Source: AWTP1-13 sp963797005
GTDB lineage: Bacteria; Pseudomonadota; Alphaproteobacteria; Rhizobiales; Hyphomicrobiaceae
Reading direction: 5' to 3'
DNA: 64,000 bases
NCBI GenBank assembly: GCA_963797005.1
Contig: CAWCOF010000009.1
Coordinates: 310,001 to 374,000 of the forward strand
The notes under the pieces are model-generated. The model saw only the letters and a program-made list of their open reading frames with translations. It made no database searches and had not been told where the DNA came from. Position numbers and translations under genes: made by a program. This document shows positions 1 through 6,645 of the stretch, in pieces (the first letter of the stretch is position 1; the number at the start of each line of letters is the position of its first letter).

Positions 1-466
1 GGTCCTCCTTGAGCTCGACGCCGAGCTCCAGGGCGGTGGACTTGAACGAGGCCACAACGGCCTGCAGGTCCTCCTGCAGGTGCACCTCGCCCGCGTCGAG
101 CGGGTAGGAGCCGCTCTGGATCGTCGAGATATCGAGAATGTCGTTGATGACGGACAGAAGGTGGGTGGCCGCGGCGCGAATGAGATCGGCATATTCGACG
201 ATCTCGGCGTCCTTCAAGGGCCGCTTCTGGTGCTCGCCAAGCAGCTTGGCAAAGCCGATCACCGTATTGAGCGGCGTCCTGAGCTCGTGGCTCATGTTGG
301 CGATGAATTCGGATTTGACCTTGCCGGCCAGCTGCGTCTCGATGCGCGCGGTGCTTTCGGCCAGCCAGGCCTTGTGGCGCAGCATCGAGCCGGCAAGTGC
401 GCTCGAATACTCGCCTATCAACGAGTTGCCGCTGTTGGTAGCCGAACCGCCTGCCCCGCCGATCAT
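1..466 (-). CDS. Sensor histidine kinase, N-terminal part (cut by window edge)
   Basis: This is the 5' part of a histidine kinase read leftwards off the window. About 155 residues are visible. The dimerisation/phosphoacceptor (HisKA) helix carries SHELRTPLNTVIGF, whose His is the autophosphorylation site, followed by the second helix with LLSVINDILDIS. The ATP-binding domain lies outside the window. Only about 55 residues precede the HisKA helix and no membrane segment or PAS domain is seen in them, so with this ATG (464-466) the kinase would be soluble or have its sensor on another protein. The frame is open somewhat further upstream, so a longer N-terminus is possible. The partner response regulator and the signal cannot be told from here. 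Confidence 0.85.
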   Translation of the reverse strand, partial: MIGGAGGSATNSGNSLIGEYSSALAGSMLRHKAWLAESTARIETQLAGKVKSEFIANMSHELRTPLNTVIGFAKLLGEHQKRPLKDAEIVEYADLIRAAATHLLSVINDILDISTIQSGSYPLDAGEVHLQEDLQAVVASFKSTALELGVELKED

Positions 467-894
467 TGAACGCGAACCAAATTTGCGCAGAACCCTGAGG
501 GACAGAGACTAGGTATCAGACAATAACTTGAGGTTAATCCCCCGAGCCAACTGGTAGGGCCGCAGCTAGTCTCTCGTTAAGACTTGGCGCCGGAGAGCTG
601 TCGGCTGTCATGCATAGGACTAGGGTGCCCGCTGTCGCGAAAAGCGAAAGCTCCACTGGAGCTGGAGCGGGCGGCACTCCGCCAGACGCAAGCGCCGGGC
701 GTCCTTGATCAGAATTCGTTAGGGTTGATTGCTGGATCCACCAGAGGACCCGTCGCGCCGGGGTCGTTAATTCTTGTGTGGGAGGGAAGCCGGATTCGGC
801 TGCAGCCGCGCCGATCAAGCAGGAGTCATGGAAGACGCCCGAGGCGTCGCGGCGGCCGCGCTCCTTTGCCCTGCAAGGTTGGCTTCGGGACGCT
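467..894. other. Non-coding gap between kinase and sorB
   Basis: About 430 bases hold no gene I can support. Open frames cross it on both strands, but they have no recognisable domain, their codon third positions are less GC-rich than in the neighbouring genes, and they lack convincing ribosome binding sites. It probably contains the kinase promoter and the end of the sorA-sorB transcript. Confidence 0.4.
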
Positions 895-1647
895 CTAACG
901 CGAGGCCTTCTGGAGCTCACTGCGGTAGGCGAGAACGGACGCGGGGGACATCCCGGTCTTGCGCACGGCCGCGACCGCCTGGTCATCGATCTTCACGACG
1001 TTGGCCGGCGCCATCTTGGCGTTGCCCCAGGCGTCGCGGACGTAGTTGACCACGGCCGCGACCGCCCGGTCGTCGAGATGGCCGAACGGCGGCATCACGC
1101 TCTGGTAGGTGTTGCCGGCGACCTTGATCTCACCCTCGATGCCGTAGAGCACGACCTTGATCGGATAGTCCGGGCGCAGGAACAGATCGCGATTGCCTGC
1201 GAGGGGAGGAAACTGCCCGGCCACGCCCTGCCCGTTCGCCTGGTGGCAGGCGCTGCAGTTCTCGTTGAACACGGTGGCACCATCGGCGACGCCGCCGCCC
1301 GGCTTGGGTGCAGGGGTGGCGGGCGGGGGATTGGGTCCCAGATAGGTGGCGAGGTAGTCGAGGATCCTTGCGCGCTCGTCTGCAGGGATGCGCAGTCCGT
1401 ACTGGCGCATGTTGTCGATGGCGGCATCCCAGTCGTCGCGCGTGATGCCGGCGGAGTCCTTCATGTATTGCGGATCGTGGCAGGTCTGGCATTTGGCATA
1501 GACCAGATCCCGTCCCGGCCCCGCCGGCAGCTCCAGCCGCGAGTCCGCCCGCGCATCGATACGGGCCCCGATGCGGGCACCGAGACTGGCACCGATCGCC
1601 GCGGCGCCTGCGCACAAGAAGACGACTGCCAGAATGCGCGTGCGCAT
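895..1647 (-). CDS. sorB: Sulfite dehydrogenase c-type cytochrome subunit (SorB-like, dihaem)
   Basis: A periplasmic c-type cytochrome of 250 residues. A signal peptide (about residues 1-22, MRTRILAVVF...) is followed by two haem-attachment motifs, CQTCH near residues 53-57 and CSACH near 131-135, in two cytochrome c domains joined by a Pro-rich linker (about 104-118). QSVMPPFGHL near the C-terminus is a typical place for an axial Met ligand. It lies just downstream of the molybdoenzyme gene on the same strand, as sorB follows sorA in characterised sulfite dehydrogenases, so it probably takes electrons from sulfite oxidation to the respiratory chain. The ATG at 1645-1647 was chosen because it gives a clean signal peptide and starts after the sorA stop; upstream starts would overlap sorA. 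Classical SorB is a monohaem protein, so the dihaem form is a variant. Confidence 0.85.
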   Translation of the reverse strand: MRTRILAVVFLCAGAAAIGASLGARIGARIDARADSRLELPAGPGRDLVYAKCQTCHDPQYMKDSAGITRDDWDAAIDNMRQYGLRIPADERARILDYLATYLGPNPPPATPAPKPGGGVADGATVFNENCSACHQANGQGVAGQFPPLAGNRDLFLRPDYPIKVVLYGIEGEIKVAGNTYQSVMPPFGHLDDRAVAAVVNYVRDAWGNAKMAPANVVKIDDQAVAAVRKTGMSPASVLAYRSELQKASR

Positions 1648-1712
1648 TCGTCCACCATCCTGCCGAGGTCGGAACCGGAGGGGCGCCGCCATAGCGGCGC
1701 CCCGGGCCGCGT

Positions 1713-2975
1713 CTAGACCGTCACCTCGAGGTGCTCGACCCCGTTCCACTCATAGCCGCGCGGGTTCCAGCGCTCGACCCCATCCATCGGCTGCGTGCGC
1801 CCGAGCGCATCGGTGGCTCGTGCCATGAGCGTGTTCTTGCCGGACTGGAGCTTGCCCTTGGCTTTCCAGTGATACCAGGCCCAGGGGCTCTCGGCCGGCT
1901 GGACTTGCGCCTCCGTCCAGCTCTTGCCGCCGTCGGTCGACACCGAGACGCTGGTGATCTTGGCCATGCCGTCGTTGAAGGCGACGCCGGCGACCTCCAC
2001 GCTGCCGGCCTTCGGCTTGTCCTCCGCAAGCGGGGAAAAGATCACGCTCTTGATCTTTTGGCCGTAGGTCGGAACGCTGTTGGTGAGGGTGTAGTCGTTG
2101 GCCTTGAACTTCGTGGGATCGGCCGGCAACTGCAGGGGTATCCGGTAGCCGACGGATTGGTAGGCGCTCGGCGACTGATGCGCGGCCAACATCAGCGTCG
2201 TCAGGAACTTGACGTTCATGTTGCCGAAGAAGCCCGGGATGATGAGGCGCACGGGGCCGCCGTGAACAGCGGGGATCGGCTCGCCGTTCATCTTGAGGGC
2301 AATGATCGCCGAGTCGAGCCCTGCATCGGTGAGCTCATAGCTCTTGGCGAAATCGGAGCCTTCGGGCGTCGGCGGCTCGTCCCAGCCTTCGGCCGTGAGC
2401 CACGTCGCGGCGCTGCTGGTGCCCAGCTTCATGTCGGCGAGGAACTGGCGCAACGGCACGCCTTCCCATTCCACGTTGCCCATGCCGCCATTCTTCCATT
2501 GCCCGCCGGCAACCTTCTGCTTGGCCGCGTAGAAGGAGCGGCCGTTGCCGGCGCACTGCATGACGGCGACGCGCTTGACCTGGCCCATCTTTTCCAGATC
2601 CGCCAGCTTGACCGCGCGGGGCCGCTCCACCAGGCCGTCGACGCGCAAGGTCCAGTCCTTCTGCTGGGGGGCATCCGTGGTCGCGTACCAGGCAGCGCTT
2701 CCCTCATGGGGAAAGTGCAGGCGGTTGAACAAGATCTCCTTTGGCGTATGGGCGTGCGTGCGCAGGAGGGAGATCGGGGTCTCCATCACGCCGAGCTTGG
2801 CATTGTGGATGATCATCCCGGCGTTCTTGCCCTTGATGATCTTGGCCGCGCTGGCGGCATCGTCGGCAGCCCAGGCCATGCGTGCGCCGGCCGGGCCGAA
2901 CCCGAGCGACAGCCCCGCCGCCCCGGCGAGGGCCCCGAACTGGCGGCGTGTCAGATGGCTTTTCCTGTTGGGCAT
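1713..2975 (-). CDS. sorA: Sulfite dehydrogenase / sulfite oxidase-family molybdopterin subunit (SorA-like)
   Basis: A periplasmic molybdenum enzyme of 420 residues. The N-terminus has a twin-arginine export signal (LTRRQFGAL, Arg10-Arg11) ending near AWA. The sulfite oxidase molybdopterin domain (about 60-280) includes VMQCAGNGRSF, whose Cys141 is the expected molybdenum ligand. The C-terminal 130 residues look like the Mo-co dimerisation domain. The family oxidises sulfite to sulfate and passes electrons to a cytochrome c; sorB follows 65 bases downstream. A persulfide dioxygenase that makes sulfite is encoded divergently, which supports a sulfite-detoxifying or energy-yielding role. SoxC (sulfane dehydrogenase) is the main alternative, but no other sox genes are in view. 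Confidence 0.85.
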   Translation of the reverse strand: MPNRKSHLTRRQFGALAGAAGLSLGFGPAGARMAWAADDAASAAKIIKGKNAGMIIHNAKLGVMETPISLLRTHAHTPKEILFNRLHFPHEGSAAWYATTDAPQQKDWTLRVDGLVERPRAVKLADLEKMGQVKRVAVMQCAGNGRSFYAAKQKVAGGQWKNGGMGNVEWEGVPLRQFLADMKLGTSSAATWLTAEGWDEPPTPEGSDFAKSYELTDAGLDSAIIALKMNGEPIPAVHGGPVRLIIPGFFGNMNVKFLTTLMLAAHQSPSAYQSVGYRIPLQLPADPTKFKANDYTLTNSVPTYGQKIKSVIFSPLAEDKPKAGSVEVAGVAFNDGMAKITSVSVSTDGGKSWTEAQVQPAESPWAWYHWKAKGKLQSGKNTLMARATDALGRTQPMDGVERWNPRGYEWNGVEHLEVTV

Positions 2976-3237
2976 GGGTCGTCCTCCTGTTGCTCCAATC
3001 GCTGCGGGAACCCGGCCTTGGGCAGAACCTCGCCGTCGAGCGTTGGTTGCCGAGGCAGGTCCCTTTCTTTGAATGGCTATAATTTTGGAACGCAGCTATC
3101 GCCATCATCCCGCCGATAGAAAATATTTTCAAGACTTCCTTCGGGGTTGGCTATGATGTCTCACCCCGCTAGGGAATGACTGACTGCGCAGACGGCCCAT
3201 GGAAGGATAATTGTTTGCGCATCCGGAGGTGGCCAAC
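2976..3237. promoter_or_regulatory. Divergent control region of sulfur genes
   Basis: The 262-base space between sorA (leftward) and the persulfide dioxygenase (rightward) must hold both promoters. An inverted repeat CTATCG / CGATAG (3096-3101 and 3114-3119) lies in it and could be an operator, but six-base arms are weak evidence. No regulator gene is adjacent. Confidence 0.3.
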
Positions 3238-4278
3238 ATGATCTTTCGCCAGCTCTTCGACAGCGTGTCTGGCACGTACAGCTACCTCATGGCCAGCCGA
3301 CGCGGCGGAGAGGCGCTGATCATCGATCCCGTGCTGGAGAAGGTCGATCGCTACCTGCAGCTCGTGCGCGAGCTCGACCTGAAGCTCGTCAAGGCCGTCG
3401 ACACGCACATCCATGCCGACCACATCACCGGGCTCGGCGCCCTGCGCGACCGCACGCACTGCATCACCGTGATGGGCGAGAACGCCAAGGTGGACGTGGT
3501 GTCGATGCGGGTGACGGAGGGGGACAAGCTGACCATCGAGGGCATGGCGCTCGACGTGCTCTACACGCCCGGCCACACCGACAATTCCTACAGCTTCTTG
3601 ATGCGCGACCGCGTCTTCACCGGCGACACGCTGCTGATCCGCGGCACCGGCCGCACCGACTTCCAGAACGGAAGCGCGCGGGCGCAGTACAATTCGCTGT
3701 TCGGCAAGCTGCTGAAGCTGCCCGAGGAGACGATGGTCTATCCCGCCCACGACTACAAGGGCGACACGGTCTCCACCATCGGCGAGGAGAAGCGCTACAA
3801 CCCGCGCCTGCAGGTGAAATCGATCGACGAGTACGTCGACCTGATGGGCAAGCTCAACCTGCCCAACCCGAAGATGATGGACGTCGCCGTGCCGGCCAAC
3901 ATGCGCGTCGGGCTGGCGCAGGACGACATCGCTCGGAAGGGCTGGGCGGTGACGCCGGCGCAAGCGATGGAGCTGGTCGGCCGGCCGGGCGTGGCGCTCG
4001 TCGACCTGCGCGAGACGGGCGAGCGCGAGAAGCACGGGGAGATCCCAGGCTCGCTGCACGCGCCCTATCCCGATCTTCAAGCCAACATCCGTCCCGGCGG
4101 CGTACTGCACGAGCTTGCCACGGCGACGGGCAAGCGCATCGTCTTCTACTGCGCCTATGGCGAGCGCTCGGCCATGGCCGTGCAGGCGGCGCAGGATGCG
4201 GGGATCGGCAGCGCCTGCCACATCCACGGCGGGCTCGAAGCCTGGCGCAAGGCGAGCGGGCCCTTGGTGCGGGGGTGA
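3238..4278 (+). CDS. Persulfide dioxygenase-rhodanese fusion (MBL fold)
   Basis: A 346-residue two-domain enzyme. The N-terminal metallo-beta-lactamase domain is of the ETHE1 type: HIHADH at residues 57-62, His113, Asp130 and His171 form the iron site that oxidises glutathione persulfide to sulfite. The C-terminal rhodanese domain (about 235-346) has the active-site loop CAYGERSA with Cys305, which moves sulfane sulfur between thiosulfate and glutathione. Fusions of this order are known. Sulfite produced here is the substrate of the divergent sulfite dehydrogenase, so the two units form a short sulfide-to-sulfate route, although export of sulfite to the periplasm is not explained. The ATG at 3238 was chosen because GGAGGT (3225-3230) sits seven bases before it; a TTG at 3211 would add nine residues. 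Confidence 0.92.
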   Translation: MIFRQLFDSVSGTYSYLMASRRGGEALIIDPVLEKVDRYLQLVRELDLKLVKAVDTHIHADHITGLGALRDRTHCITVMGENAKVDVVSMRVTEGDKLTIEGMALDVLYTPGHTDNSYSFLMRDRVFTGDTLLIRGTGRTDFQNGSARAQYNSLFGKLLKLPEETMVYPAHDYKGDTVSTIGEEKRYNPRLQVKSIDEYVDLMGKLNLPNPKMMDVAVPANMRVGLAQDDIARKGWAVTPAQAMELVGRPGVALVDLRETGEREKHGEIPGSLHAPYPDLQANIRPGGVLHELATATGKRIVFYCAYGERSAMAVQAAQDAGIGSACHIHGGLEAWRKASGPLVRG

Positions 4279-4301
4279 CTGTTAGCGCGGCGTCGGGGGC
4301 G

Positions 4302-4438
4302 ACTGTCATCCCGGCCAAGGGCGTCAGCCCGCGAGCCGGGACCCAGGGGCCACAAGCTCAGATCATGGCCCTGGGTCCCGGATATTCGCTTCCCTCGGGA
4401 CAAGCCCGAGGGCAGGCGCGAAATTCCGGGATGACAGT
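4302..4438. repeat. Palindromic intergenic repeat, GTCATCCCGG family
   Basis: A 13-base perfect inverted repeat (ACTGTCATCCCGG at 4302-4314; CCGGGATGACAGT at 4426-4438) bounds inner palindromes of the type GGGACCCAGG / CCTGGGTCCC. It sits between two convergent genes and its right end abuts the TAA stop of the 705-residue protein gene. Related elements occur at 13775-13891, 55316-55406 and, more diverged, 6560-6645. Confidence 0.8.
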
Positions 4439-6555
4439 TAGCGGCCCTCGCGCCACCAGGTTGCGGCCAGCAGGGCGAGCAGGGCCGCCAGGGCGAAGAA
4501 GCCGGTGAACATGGGGATCAGCTTGACGCCGCGGGTGACGTAGGCCTCGCGGTCCTTCAGGCCCATCCAGCCGGAGCCGGCGAGCACGCGGGCGTTCGCC
4601 AGCATGGAGATGCGCGGCAGGGTGACGCTCGAGGCGCTCACGCTCGAGAGCAGGCTGCCGCTGCGCGTCCAGAAGGTGCCGCCGCCGGTCGACTCGACCA
4701 GGGGCTTGAGCTTCTCCTCGGTCGCGGTCACCTCGCTCATCTCGCGCGCGTCCTCGATGCCGGCGTGCGCGACCGTCTGCAAGGTGCCGCTGGGCGAGGT
4801 GGTCTGCAGCTTGTAGAGGCCGGGCAGCTTGACGTCGATGGTGGAGCGCCACGTGCCGGGACCGGCCTTGTCCAAGGTCACTTGGGACGCCTCACCGCCG
4901 GGCGCGGAGATCTCGACCGGCGGCACGTCCTCCTCCATGGACCGGCGCTCGACGGTGAGCTTGAGGCCCTTGGCCGAGGCGATCAGGCGCTCCTCCTCCA
5001 GGTCCGGCTCCTTCATCAGCCAGTGCGCCAGCCGGCGCAGGAGGGCCGTGTGCGGGCCGCCGCCGTCGTAGCCGCGCGCCCACAGCCAGGCCTGATCGGA
5101 CAGAAGCAGCGCCACGCGTCCGCGCCCCCGGCGGTCGAGGAGCAGGAGCGGCCGATCATCGGCGCCGTTCATGACCACGCGGCCCCGGCTCGGACTGACG
5201 TCGACCTGGCGGAACCAATGGCCCCAGCTCGGCTCCTTGCCCGCCGAGCCGTCCAAGCCGCGCGTGACGGGGTGCTTGGCGCCGTCGACGGAGAGCGTGG
5301 CCTTGAACGGCGTCTCGAGCAGGCGGCCCGTCGGCGTGGCCGGCAGCACAACCGAAAGCGGCGTGCGCGACAGGCTGGTCTGGCCGGCGAAGTCGTCGCC
5401 GGCGGCCACCAGCAGCGCGCCGCCCTGCTCCACATAGCGGGCGATGTTCTCGTAGTAGAGCAGCTGCAGGATGTCGCGATGCTGGTAGCGATCGAAGATG
5501 ATGAGGTCGAAGTCCTTGATCTTCTCGGAGAACAGCTCGCGCGTGGGGAAGGCGATGAGCGAGAGCTGATGGATCGGCGTGCCGTCCTGCTTCTGCGGCG
5601 GGCGCAGGATGGTGAAGTGCACGAGATCGACGGCGGCGTCGGATTTTAGGAGATTGCGCCACACGCGCTCGCCCGCATGCGGCTCGCCGGAGACCAGCAG
5701 CACGCGCAGGTTCTCGCGCACGCCCTCGGCCTGCACCACCACGCGATTGTTGGCAGCCGTCAGCTCGCCCGGCGCCGTCTCCAGCTCGATCTCGACGATG
5801 TTCTGCCCGGCATGGGGAAACAGCATGGCGATGGACGCGGTGCGGCCGATCTGGGTGATGCGCGTCTCGTCGGGCCGCCCCTCGCGCCGGATCCGCAAGG
5901 TGACGCGCTCGCCGGCGCGACCCTTGCGGCCGGTCTCGACGACGCGCGCCACGATCTCGCGCGTGGAGCCGACGATGCCGTAGCGCGGGGCCTTCAGGAT
6001 CTCGATGCGGCGGTCGAACTCGTCCGGGACGCCCGTGAGGAGGCCGTGCACCGGCGCATCGAAGCCCAGCACCTGCGCCGACTTCGGCACGTCGTGGACC
6101 TGGCCGTCGGTGATCATGATGACGCCGGCGAGGCGGTCGGGCGGCGTGTTGGCGAGCGCGCTGTTGAGGTCGGTGAAGAGATTGGTGCCGGCCACGCTGT
6201 CGCCGGTGGGCTTGGAGGAGTTGACCCAGCGCACCTGCAGGTTGGAGATGCCGCCGAGCTTGGCCTCTAGCGCGCGGCGGATGGCCTGCGTCTGCTCCGG
6301 CCGCCCGGCGATCGACTGGCTCATGCTCTCGTCGACGACGACGATGGCGACGTTGGCGAGACTTTCGCGCTCTTCCTGGCGCAGGGTCGGGTTGGCGACC
6401 GCAAACAGCAACGCGGCAAGCGACAGCGCCCTGAGCAGCGCGCCGCGGTTGCGGCGCACGAGCAGCACGACCACGAGAACCACGGCCAGCGCCACGCCGC
6501 CCCAGAACAGCGGGGGCGGCAGCATCGGCGAGAAGTCGATCGACCAGCTGCTCAT
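4438..6555 (-). CDS. Membrane protein with vWA-like and glutamine amidotransferase-like regions
   Basis: A 705-residue membrane protein, last gene of the MoxR operon. Two hydrophobic segments at the N-terminus (about 13-30 and 38-50) and one at the C-terminus (about 683-700) bracket a large region presumably outside the cytoplasm. The first part (VAIVVVDESMSQS, near 70) resembles a von Willebrand A fold with a DxSxS-like metal motif, DESMS. The middle (DLIIFDRYQH, GGALLVAAGDDF) resembles the class I glutamine amidotransferase-like fold found in these operons, without an evident catalytic triad. The family has no proven reaction; MoxR-vWA systems are thought to be chaperones for assembly of protein or metal complexes. 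An 86-base palindromic repeat separates it from the upstream gene. Confidence 0.75.
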   Translation of the reverse strand: MSSWSIDFSPMLPPPLFWGGVALAVVLVVVLLVRRNRGALLRALSLAALLFAVANPTLRQEERESLANVAIVVVDESMSQSIAGRPEQTQAIRRALEAKLGGISNLQVRWVNSSKPTGDSVAGTNLFTDLNSALANTPPDRLAGVIMITDGQVHDVPKSAQVLGFDAPVHGLLTGVPDEFDRRIEILKAPRYGIVGSTREIVARVVETGRKGRAGERVTLRIRREGRPDETRITQIGRTASIAMLFPHAGQNIVEIELETAPGELTAANNRVVVQAEGVRENLRVLLVSGEPHAGERVWRNLLKSDAAVDLVHFTILRPPQKQDGTPIHQLSLIAFPTRELFSEKIKDFDLIIFDRYQHRDILQLLYYENIARYVEQGGALLVAAGDDFAGQTSLSRTPLSVVLPATPTGRLLETPFKATLSVDGAKHPVTRGLDGSAGKEPSWGHWFRQVDVSPSRGRVVMNGADDRPLLLLDRRGRGRVALLLSDQAWLWARGYDGGGPHTALLRRLAHWLMKEPDLEEERLIASAKGLKLTVERRSMEEDVPPVEISAPGGEASQVTLDKAGPGTWRSTIDVKLPGLYKLQTTSPSGTLQTVAHAGIEDAREMSEVTATEEKLKPLVESTGGGTFWTRSGSLLSSVSASSVTLPRISMLANARVLAGSGWMGLKDREAYVTRGVKLIPMFTGFFALAALLALLAATWWREGR

Positions 6556-6559
6556 CTTC

Positions 6560-6645
6560 CGTCATCCCCGCGAAGGCGGGGACCCATGCAACCATCCACT
6601 ACAACCACGCCCGTGGCGTGGATTCCCGCCTCCGCGGGAATGACG
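6560..6645. repeat. Palindromic repeat inside the MoxR operon
   Basis: CGTCATCCCCGCG at the left and CGCGGGAATGACG at the right form the outer stem, with inner GCGAAGGCGGGGA and TTCCCGCCTCCGC parts. It lies between two genes of one operon, directly after the stop of the DUF4159 gene, so the hairpin would form within the transcript and could lower expression of the last gene or protect the upstream mRNA. Confidence 0.75.

Noticed and set aside
534..986. A 150-codon minus-strand frame between kinase and sorB
   Set aside because: No domain, no convincing start signal, and third-position GC lower than in real genes; it also overlaps the end of sorB in another frame.
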